Source: Deltaproteobacteria bacterium
Lineage (GTDB): Bacteria > Myxococcota_A > UBA9160 > UBA4427
NCBI GenBank assembly: GCA_029261855.1
Contig: JAJDAN010000011.1
Span: 204,646-268,645 of the forward strand
DNA: 64,000 bases
Reading direction: 5' to 3'
Made by a program: the position numbers and the translations under genes. Below the pieces are notes generated by a model. That model was not told the origin of the DNA. It was given only the letters and a program-made list of their open reading frames with translations, and made no database searches. Shown here one piece after another: positions 37,114-44,006 of this stretch; position 1 is the stretch's first letter; every line of letters begins with the position of its first letter.

Positions 37114-39084
37114 GTGACGCCCCCGGAGACGCCGAACGTCGGCTCGATCGACGTCTCTGCCATCTCGCACGACTCCATGCTCAAGCTCGCAGGCACCCTG
37201 TCGCTTGCGCTGGATGCCGACGGGTGCGTCACCTGGGCGAGCGACTCCATGATTCGGCTCATCGGAGGGACGGCGGACGATCTCGTCGGGCGCGACTGGT
37301 TCGAGACCTTCGTCGCCAAATCGGAGCGCGAGGATCTACGGGCGCGCTTTTATGAAGTCACGTCCGGTCGGCCCCCCGGAACCAGGCACCAGGCGCTTCG
37401 GATCCGGAGCCTCGACGGCGGGGAGCGGATCACCGAGTGGAGATCTGTGCCGCTGCGCGATCCTAGTGGCCAGGTGGTTGGGCTGCTGTGTGCCGGCTAC
37501 GACGTTACCGAGGCCAGGCACAGCGCGGCGATGCTCGACGGCTTGCGTCGCCTCGTCTCGCTGTGGACGGGTCGCATACATGTAGCGCGGGCCGAGAGCC
37601 TCGATGCCGTGATCACGGAGGCGTTGGCCGCGGTGGGCCGCTGTCTCGAGGTCGACGCCGTCAACGTGGCATTGCTCGCGACCGACGGGAGCATCGAGCC
37701 GTTGGCGACCTGGAGCAACGAAGCCCTCGGCACGACCGCTCGGTTCGAGGCGCTCATGAGGTCGATGCCGAGCACGCGATTTCGAGAAGTGATGATACGA
37801 ACAGGGCGCTTCGAGATCAGCGAAGACATCCCCCTGCCCGAGTGGCCGCGAGAGGAGCAGATCCACGAAACGTTCGGAACCCCCTCCGTCTTGGCGGTGC
37901 GATCGGGGGGCGACGACGAGAGCGTCGAGGCGATCGCCGCCTTCTCAAAGGACAGTCGGAGCTGGCTCGAGGAGTTCGAGCCTCCCCTCATCTGCCTTTC
38001 GGGCGCGATCTGGGGCGCGTCGCATCGGCGCCGGGCCGAAGCGGATCTGCTTCGCGCTCTTGCCGAGGTCACGCGCCTGAAGACGATCCTCGAAGCCGAA
38101 AACGATCGGCTCCGGCAGGAGTTCGGCCTCACCGACGACTACCTGGAGATCATCGGACGTTCGCCCGCGCTCCGTCTCGTGCTCGAGCAGGTCGAGCGGG
38201 TCGCACCCACGAACGCGAGCGTGCTCCTGCTCGGCGAGACGGGGACGGGCAAGGAGCTGATCGCCCGCGCGATCCATCGTCTCAGCGGCCGCGGCGACCG
38301 GCCGATGGTCTGCGTCAACTGTGCGGCGATGCCTCCGGGCCTCGCCGACACCGAGCTCTTCGGCCGGGACAAGGGCGCGTACACCGGTGCCGGGTCGAGC
38401 CAGCCCGGACGCTTCGAGCTCGCCGACGGCTCGACGCTCTTTCTGGACGAGGTGACGGAGCTCGACCTGGGCGTGCAGGCGAAGCTGCTGCGCGTGCTCC
38501 AGGAGGGCAAGTTCGAGCGGGTGGGCGGCACAAAGACGATCGCCGTGGACGTGCGGCTGATCACCGCCTCGAACCGCGATCCGGCGGCGCTGGTCGAGGA
38601 CGGGAGCTTCCGCCAGGATCTCCTGTACCGGCTGAATGTCTTCCCGATTGAGATTCCACCGTTGCGCGAACGCCGCGAGGACATCCCACCCCTGGTCGCG
38701 GCGTTTGCGAAGGAGTTCGGCGAGGCGATCGGAAGGCGGATCGATCAGATCCCGGAGCAGACGATGGCGGCACTGCAGGACTACGGCTGGCCGGGCAACG
38801 TCCGCGAGCTTCGCAATGTGATCGAGCGCGCCGTGATCCTGAGCGCGGGGAATCGGCTCAACGTGGAGATACCGCAGAGCGATTCAGCGCCCGATGCGCC
38901 CGCCGTGACGCTCGAGGAGATCGAGCGTCAGCACATCGGGCAGATGTTGGAACGTACCGGCTGGCGCGTGCGCGGCCCCTCCGGCACCGCCGAGCTGCTG
39001 GGCATCAAGCCCACCACCCTCGAGTCGCGGATGCGGAAGCTCGGCATCGAGCGACCGCCGAAAACACCGCCGACGAGCCCCTGA
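37114..39084 (+). CDS. Sigma-54-dependent transcriptional activator (PAS-GAF-AAA+-HTH)
   Basis: The 656-residue enhancer-binding protein has an N-terminal PAS domain (about 22-130), a GAF-like domain (about 145-300), a sigma-54 AAA+ domain (about 345-580) and a C-terminal Fis-type HTH (about 605-645). The Walker A is GETGTGKE. The sigma-54 contact loop reads GAYTGA, a permitted variant of GAFTGA. Other core motifs are FLDEVTELDLGVQAKLLRVLQEG and GWPGNVRELRNVIERA. There is no receiver domain, so control is probably by ligand on PAS/GAF. A -24/-12 promoter lies just downstream before the LuxR gene, its probable target. GTG start. Confidence 0.92.
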   Translation: MTPPETPNVGSIDVSAISHDSMLKLAGTLSLALDADGCVTWASDSMIRLIGGTADDLVGRDWFETFVAKSEREDLRARFYEVTSGRPPGTRHQALRIRSLDGGERITEWRSVPLRDPSGQVVGLLCAGYDVTEARHSAAMLDGLRRLVSLWTGRIHVARAESLDAVITEALAAVGRCLEVDAVNVALLATDGSIEPLATWSNEALGTTARFEALMRSMPSTRFREVMIRTGRFEISEDIPLPEWPREEQIHETFGTPSVLAVRSGGDDESVEAIAAFSKDSRSWLEEFEPPLICLSGAIWGASHRRRAEADLLRALAEVTRLKTILEAENDRLRQEFGLTDDYLEIIGRSPALRLVLEQVERVAPTNASVLLLGETGTGKELIARAIHRLSGRGDRPMVCVNCAAMPPGLADTELFGRDKGAYTGAGSSQPGRFELADGSTLFLDEVTELDLGVQAKLLRVLQEGKFERVGGTKTIAVDVRLITASNRDPAALVEDGSFRQDLLYRLNVFPIEIPPLRERREDIPPLVAAFAKEFGEAIGRRIDQIPEQTMAALQDYGWPGNVRELRNVIERAVILSAGNRLNVEIPQSDSAPDAPAVTLEEIERQHIGQMLERTGWRVRGPSGTAELLGIKPTTLESRMRKLGIERPPKTPPTSP

Positions 39085-39258
39085 ACCCAAGCAGGGCTCC
39101 TCGCGCCGCCGGTGCTGCGGCAGCGAAACCCACGAGAATTCGTGCGAGCCCACGACATCCCGTGCGACGCGGCCCGTCCCGCCGTTGGAGGTTTTTCACT
39201 CCAGGCGAAAAGCCGTGCTTTTCCGCACATGTTCTGCGCAATTTGCCGATCGCCGAGG

Positions 39259-39274
39259 TGGCATGTCTCTTGCT
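39259..39274 (+). promoter_or_regulatory. Sigma-54 (-24/-12) promoter of the LuxR-type gene
   Basis: tggcatgtctcttgct matches the consensus TGGCAYG-N4-TTGCW, with the invariant GG and GC ten bases apart. Transcription should start near 39285, 13 bases before the ATG at 39298. It lies 175 bp downstream of a sigma-54 activator gene, which is the obvious regulator. Confidence 0.8.
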
Positions 39275-39297
39275 TTCTCGGAGACCGGGGGTGGACG

Positions 39298-39942
39298 ATG
39301 GAGACTCGGATACTGCTCGCTGATGATCATCAGATGGTTCGAGAGGGCATCCGCCGCGTGCTCGAGCGGCAGGAGGGTTTCCGGGTCGTCTGCCAGGTAG
39401 GGGATGGGGAGAGCGCCGTAGAGCGGATCGTGGCGGACAAGCCCGACGTGGCGATCCTCGAGTTCGCGCTGCCGCGACTCTCGGGGATGGGCGTCATCGA
39501 GCGTGTTTCCGCCAGGGCCAGGGGCACGCGCTGCATCATCCTCTCCAACCAGCGAAACGGACAGCAGGTTCGCGACGCCCTCTCTGTCGGCGCGGCGGGC
39601 TATCTCTTGAAGACGGCGCTCGCGAGCCAACTGATCGAGGCCGTGGAGGCCGTGCGGAACGGCCAGTTCTTCTACTCGCCCGACGTGGCGGACTTCGTCG
39701 TGGCCGCCGCGCGCGAACCCGAAGCGATCCGACGCGGGGCGCTGCTCTGCCTCACGAGCCGAGAGCGGGAGGTCCTGCAGCTGGTCGCCGAGGGAATGAC
39801 CACGAAAGAGATCGCTGCGGCGCTCCACATCTCGCCACGAACCAGCGACAGCCACCGGGCCCGCCTGATGCAGAAGCTCGACATCCACAAGCTCTCGGGC
39901 CTCGTGCGCTTCGCGATCCGCGAGGGGATGATCGAAGCCTGA
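39298..39942 (+). CDS. NarL/FixJ-type (LuxR HTH) regulator with Glu at the phospho-acceptor position
   Basis: The 214-residue paralogue of the regulator at 23601 has a receiver (1-120) and LuxR-type HTH (about 148-210). The phospho-acceptor is Glu55 (VAILEFALPRLSG). The acidic pair Asp9-Asp10 and the lysine (GAAGYLLKTA) are kept. Levels are therefore probably set by transcription, from the sigma-54 promoter 24 bp upstream, not by phosphorylation. Start ATG 39298 follows GGGGGTGG. Targets are unknown; the flanking secretion operon is the first candidate. Confidence 0.92.
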   Translation: METRILLADDHQMVREGIRRVLERQEGFRVVCQVGDGESAVERIVADKPDVAILEFALPRLSGMGVIERVSARARGTRCIILSNQRNGQQVRDALSVGAAGYLLKTALASQLIEAVEAVRNGQFFYSPDVADFVVAAAREPEAIRRGALLCLTSREREVLQLVAEGMTTKEIAAALHISPRTSDSHRARLMQKLDIHKLSGLVRFAIREGMIEA

Positions 39943-39972
39943 TCGGGACCCCACTCGTCCCCGGTTGGCCGC

Positions 39973-40428
39973 CTACTGGGTGCTCGGACGTCGGTAGACG
40001 TGGTCCCGGTCGACGGGCTCGAGGCGCGAGCTCTCGGGGGCGATCTGCCAGCGACGGATGCGGATCAGCAGCGCCGGGAGCTCGGCATGTCGCTCGAACA
40101 GCTCCGCGGCGAGGTCGTCCGGTGGCAGCAGCGAACCGTAGTACGCGCGGGCCTCCGCGTAGTCGTTGAGGAGGCGGTAGCTCGAGACCGGGACCGCGTT
40201 CCAGTCCGGCTCGGCGGCTGCGTCGCCTTCGCCGCCGGTCGGCAGGCCCGCCGCGCGCACGTTCACGCGCAGGTTCGGGACCGAGTACATCGCGAAGCCG
40301 AAGAAGGCCCACGGGTCGAGATCGAGGTTTCGAACCAGCAGGTGCTGGACGCCGGGCCAGATCATGACGCCCACGAGCAGCGCCGTCGCCAGGCGCTTCC
40401 GAAGCCCGGCGCTCAACTGAAGAACCAC
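39973..40428 (-). CDS. Small membrane-anchored protein of unknown function, paired with an HTTM-like gene
   Basis: I do not recognise this family. A GTG start at 40428, overlapping the upstream gene end, gives 151 residues. A transmembrane helix (about 12-30, LATALLVGVMIWPGVQHLL) is followed by DLDPWAFFGFAMYSVPNLRVNVRAAG and a soluble tail with SSYRLLNDYAEARAYYGSL. The pairing with a multi-pass protein suggests a two-gene membrane unit. The start is uncertain because upstream codons are also open. Confidence 0.55.
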   Translation of the reverse strand: MVLQLSAGLRKRLATALLVGVMIWPGVQHLLVRNLDLDPWAFFGFAMYSVPNLRVNVRAAGLPTGGEGDAAAEPDWNAVPVSSYRLLNDYAEARAYYGSLLPPDDLAAELFERHAELPALLIRIRRWQIAPESSRLEPVDRDHVYRRPSTQ

Positions 40429-41294
40429 GCAGGCAGCAACCCGAAGCTGGTGGCGAGCAACAACGCGAGCGCCAGGTACGCGAACGGGCGGAACACCAGG
40501 AGCCAGATCGGCGGGCCGAAGCAAAGCGCCAACGCCGCCATGATGCCGCCGAAGAAGACCTCGCGCGCCGCGGCTTCGATGGCGACGAAGTAGGCGAGCG
40601 TGGCGAACACCGCGAGCTTGCGCGTCCTCGGCAGCAACAGCAGCACGGGCAACACGATCTCGGCCGCGTAGGCCAGGTTCGAAACGACGGCGAAGAACAG
40701 GGAGTCGACCCGGAACGGCCCGGCGCCTTGCTGGATCGCCATGCCTCGCAGACGCTCGAACTCCGCCGCCGGCATCGCATGTTGCAGCAGCACGGCGAAA
40801 CGGTCGTTCTGGGTGATCGCGTAGGCGAGGAACTCGCCGTCGAAGTAGTAGCCGTGCAGGACCTTCTGCATCCCCGCCCAGAAGAGGCCCACGACCAACA
40901 GCCAGCGCAGGGTTCGCGTCAGCTGGCTGACTTCGTCGTCCACGTCTTCTCGCAGCAGCAGCAGGAAGGCGAGCAGGACGCCCTGGAAGTACTGATGGTT
41001 CGGGTTGCCCGGAAACTGGAGGACGAAGTCCGCTGCGACGACGAGCGCGGTCAAGGCCGTGGCCGGAACGGCGAAGCGCGGCGAGACGACCGCGCACGCG
41101 GCGACGCTTGCCAGTATCGCGATGCCGACCGTCGGCGGATCGCCCGACACACGCAGCGCTCTCTCCCAGGCCTCGACTGCGATCAGCGCCAGCAGGAAGC
41201 ATCGGAAGACACGCACCTTGCTGCGTGCTGCGTCCGGCAGGTCGTCCCCGACCCGGCTGAGCCAATCCGCGCCGACTCGAGGGACGGCGCTCAC
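40413..41294 (-). CDS. HTTM/VKGC-like multi-pass membrane protein
   Basis: The 293-residue protein has about seven hydrophobic helices. The segment LLVVGLFWAGMQKVLHGYYFDGEFLAYAITQNDRF and the preceding QYFQGVLLAFLLLLRE resemble the HTTM domain related to vitamin-K-dependent gamma-carboxylase. The carboxylase active-site region is not evident. Function is unknown. It overlaps the following small gene by 16 bases and lies 13 bp from ctaB (stop at 41308), on the same strand. Confidence 0.65.
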   Translation of the reverse strand: MSAVPRVGADWLSRVGDDLPDAARSKVRVFRCFLLALIAVEAWERALRVSGDPPTVGIAILASVAACAVVSPRFAVPATALTALVVAADFVLQFPGNPNHQYFQGVLLAFLLLLREDVDDEVSQLTRTLRWLLVVGLFWAGMQKVLHGYYFDGEFLAYAITQNDRFAVLLQHAMPAAEFERLRGMAIQQGAGPFRVDSLFFAVVSNLAYAAEIVLPVLLLLPRTRKLAVFATLAYFVAIEAAAREVFFGGIMAALALCFGPPIWLLVFRPFAYLALALLLATSFGLLPAWFFS

Positions 41295-41307
41295 GCCCGG
41301 GCGATGA

Positions 41308-42189
41308 TCAGATGCTCGCCCACGCGAGGTCGACGAGCATCGCGAGGAAGAGCGCGAACAAGTACCCGAGCGAGACCCGGAACATGGCCTGTGCCGCTTC
41401 GTCGGTACGCTCGCGCAGGACGCGGACTGCGGCCCACACGAACCACAGATTGGCGCCGAGTGCGACGATCCCGTAGATCGACCCGAGCAGACCCAGCGCC
41501 ACCGGTGCCAGGGTCACGGGAACCAGGCCGATCGTGTACCAGAGCATGCGCCAGCGGGTGGGCTGGTCGCCGATCACGCTCGGCAGCATGGGGATGCCCG
41601 CCGCCTCGTAGTCGCTCTTGCGGTAGAGGGCGATGGCCCAGACGTGGGGCGGCTGCCAGAAGAAGACGACGCCGAAGAGCAGCAGGCCCGGGGCTCCGAT
41701 GTGACCGTTCACCGCGACATCGGCGATCAGCGGTGCGGCCGCTCCGGCGGCGCCCCCGATGACGGCGTTCCAGGACGAGCGAGGCTTCAGCCACACGGTG
41801 TAGACGAAGACGTAGAACAGGATGCTCGCGACCCCGACACCTGCCGCCGGCAAGCCGGCGATGGCGTACAACAGGACCGTCGACCCGACGCCGAGTGCGA
41901 GACCGAACGCCAGGGCCGCGCGCGGCGAGATGCGGCCTGCGGGCAGCGGCCGCTCGCGCGTCCGTTCCATCACCGCGTCCAGATCGCGTTCGATGTAGGC
42001 GTTCAGGGTATTCGCGGACGACGCGGCGAGCAAAATGCCCAACAGGGTCAACAAGACGAACCCGAAGGAAGGCCAACCCCCGGCGGCCATGCCCATCACG
42101 GGGAGGCCGGTGAACAGGACCATGGGCAGCAGACGCGGCTTGGTCAGGTCCAGATAGTTGCGGGCGATTTCGAGTGTCGTCGCGGCCAT
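41308..42189 (-). CDS. ctaB: Protoheme IX farnesyltransferase (heme O synthase)
   Basis: The 293-residue UbiA-family membrane prenyltransferase has about nine helices. The first Asp-rich motif is NTLNAYIERDLDAVMERTRERPLPAG; the second is the YRKSDYEAAGIPMLP loop typical of CtaB/CyoE (preceded by WQPPHVWAIA). It farnesylates heme B to heme O for heme-copper terminal oxidases, which implies an aerobic chain. Start ATG 42189 gives MAATTLEIARNYLDLTKPR, the usual family N-terminus. Oxidase genes are not in view. Confidence 0.95.
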   Translation of the reverse strand: MAATTLEIARNYLDLTKPRLLPMVLFTGLPVMGMAAGGWPSFGFVLLTLLGILLAASSANTLNAYIERDLDAVMERTRERPLPAGRISPRAALAFGLALGVGSTVLLYAIAGLPAAGVGVASILFYVFVYTVWLKPRSSWNAVIGGAAGAAAPLIADVAVNGHIGAPGLLLFGVVFFWQPPHVWAIALYRKSDYEAAGIPMLPSVIGDQPTRWRMLWYTIGLVPVTLAPVALGLLGSIYGIVALGANLWFVWAAVRVLRERTDEAAQAMFRVSLGYLFALFLAMLVDLAWASI

Positions 42190-42379
42190 GTGCGGATCGG
42201 GGGTGTCGAAGGGCCTCTGGAGAGGGGCGTCCGGGACGCAAAGGGTCGTCGCCGGGAAGATCGTCGGTTGGTCGGTTGCGGGATCGGCCCGGGCCCCCGC
42301 CGGGGGCCGCTGAGCGGCGGCGAGGATCGCACAGCCAGGGGCCGCGGTCGACTTCCGGGCCCTGCAACCAATCGTTACC

Positions 42380-43297
42380 GTGCACCGGGCTTTGAGCGCC
42401 CTGGAACTGGCCATCGTCCTGCTGTCGGCCCTGCTGCACGCGGGCTGGAGCATCGCCATCAAGGGCAGCCGAGACGGATTGTCGTTCAATCTGATCCAGA
42501 CCCTGGCCGCCGCCGCGGTCGGTGTGGCGCTACTGGCCAGCGTCGATCTCAGTGAGATCCCCGCCGCACTGTGGCCGATCGTCGCGGCCACCGGCGTCGC
42601 CCACGGGCTGTACCTCTACTGGCTCAGTCGCGCGCTGGCCGAGGCAGACATCTCCCTCGTGTATCCGATCGCGAGATCGACTCCCGCCCTGTTGCCGCTG
42701 CTCGCAATCCCACTCCTGGGTGAGCGCCTCTCGCTCGTGGGCGGCATCGGCATTCTCACCGTGGTCTCGGGGATGTGGCTCGTGAACCTCGGCGTCTCCG
42801 TGAACTGGCGAGCCTTCGTCGCGCCGGGGATCGGCTTCGCGTACCTGACCCTGGCCAGCACCGTCGGCTACGGGTTGCTCGACAAGGCGGCCATGGAGCA
42901 CCTGCAGGTCGCGACCTGGTCGAGCCCGGTGCCGCGTCCGATCTTCTACTTCTTTCTCCTCTATCTGGCCTGCGCGTTCGTCTACGTGCCACTGTGCCTG
43001 TGGCGCCAGGGCGGCCGGGCCTTGCTGACGACGTCCCGGCTCGAGTGGAAGAGCGCCGCGTTCGCCCTGGGGATCGGGCTCGCAGGCTACGGGCTCATCC
43101 TCGAGGCCCTGCGCACGGCCCCGGCCAGCTACGTGGTTGCGGTGCGCCAGTCGAGCGTGCTCTTCGTACTCATCCTCAGCGTCGTCCGGCTCGGGGAGAG
43201 GCCGGGCCGGCCCCGCATCGTCGGCGCGGCGTTGACGGTCGCCGGTGTCGCCTTGATCGCCCTGGCCCCGGAGATGGCCCCGGAAATCGCCCCGTGA
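42380..43297 (+). CDS. EamA/DMT-family transporter
   Basis: The 305-residue inner-membrane protein has ten predicted helices in two EamA repeats (about 8-135 and 150-295), with LLHAGWSIAIKG at the start and ALAEADISLVYPIARSTPALLPLLAIPLLGERLS closing repeat one. DMT members export or import metabolites; the substrate is unknown. It starts at GTG 42380 and overlaps the DUF374 gene by four bases, so the two are co-expressed. A 7-bp GC hairpin (42292-42308) lies in the upstream region shared with ctaB. Confidence 0.88.
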   Translation: MHRALSALELAIVLLSALLHAGWSIAIKGSRDGLSFNLIQTLAAAAVGVALLASVDLSEIPAALWPIVAATGVAHGLYLYWLSRALAEADISLVYPIARSTPALLPLLAIPLLGERLSLVGGIGILTVVSGMWLVNLGVSVNWRAFVAPGIGFAYLTLASTVGYGLLDKAAMEHLQVATWSSPVPRPIFYFFLLYLACAFVYVPLCLWRQGGRALLTTSRLEWKSAAFALGIGLAGYGLILEALRTAPASYVVAVRQSSVLFVLILSVVRLGERPGRPRIVGAALTVAGVALIALAPEMAPEIAP

Positions 43298-43941
43298 GGC
43301 GACTCGGGACCCGCATACTGGGCTACGCCGTGGGAATGCTGCTGCGCATTCTCGGCGCCACCTGGCGCTTCCGCAGCGAGGGCCCGAACCCCCTCATCCC
43401 CGATCACGAGCCCGTGGTCGCGGCGTTCTGGCACCGCAACGTGCTGATCGCCTCCTGGGTGTACCGCGACCGGGGCTTCAGCGTCGCCGTCAGCCGCAGT
43501 CGTGACGGCGATCGCATCGCGGCGCTGCTCGGCGCTCTCGGCTACCAGCAGACACCGCGTGGATCGAGCACACGGGGTGGCGCGGCCGCGTTGCACGAGC
43601 TGGTGAAGCTCGTCGTCTCCGGCACGACGGTGTCGATCCAGCCGGACGGCCCCCAGGGTCCCGCGCGGGTTTCGAAGGTTGGCATCGTCACCTTGTCCCG
43701 TCTAACCGAACGACCCATCACGCCGGTGGCGTTCTCGGCGCGGCCGGCCCTGCGCTTTCGCAGCTGGGACGGCACGCTGCTCCCGCTGCCCTTCGCGCGG
43801 ATCCTCTGTCGCTACGCCGAGCCGATCGTCGTCCGGGCAGAGGCCGACGAAGCCGAAGAGGAGCGTCACCGCCTGGCCCTCGACGCGTCTCTCGACGAGA
43901 TGACGGACGAGCTGGACCGCGAGCTGGGCTTGCTTCCCTAG
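43294..43941 (+). CDS. DUF374 lysophospholipid acyltransferase-like protein
   Basis: The 215-residue protein is a DUF374-type member of the LPLAT superfamily: AAFWHRNVLIASW (about 43-55, the His motif variant), SRSRDGDRIAALLGALGYQQTPRGSSTRGGAAAL, SIQPDGPQGPARVSKVGIVTLSRLTERPITPVAF and WDGTLLPLPFARI. The family probably acylates a lipid A or lysolipid intermediate at the inner membrane. It starts at GTG 43294, overlapping the transporter stop. Confidence 0.88.
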   Translation: MRRLGTRILGYAVGMLLRILGATWRFRSEGPNPLIPDHEPVVAAFWHRNVLIASWVYRDRGFSVAVSRSRDGDRIAALLGALGYQQTPRGSSTRGGAAALHELVKLVVSGTTVSIQPDGPQGPARVSKVGIVTLSRLTERPITPVAFSARPALRFRSWDGTLLPLPFARILCRYAEPIVVRAEADEAEEERHRLALDASLDEMTDELDRELGLLP

Positions 43942-44006
43942 ATCGCGAGACGCGTGACCGGCCAGCGGCCGGAACCGCAGGTCCCGGCTTGCTGCGGAAC
44001 TGACAC

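Noticed and set aside
42292-42308. GC hairpin ggccccc-gcc-gggggcc upstream of the EamA gene as a terminator
   Set aside because: It lies between divergent genes, where a terminator has no purpose, and has no T-run; it is probably compositional.
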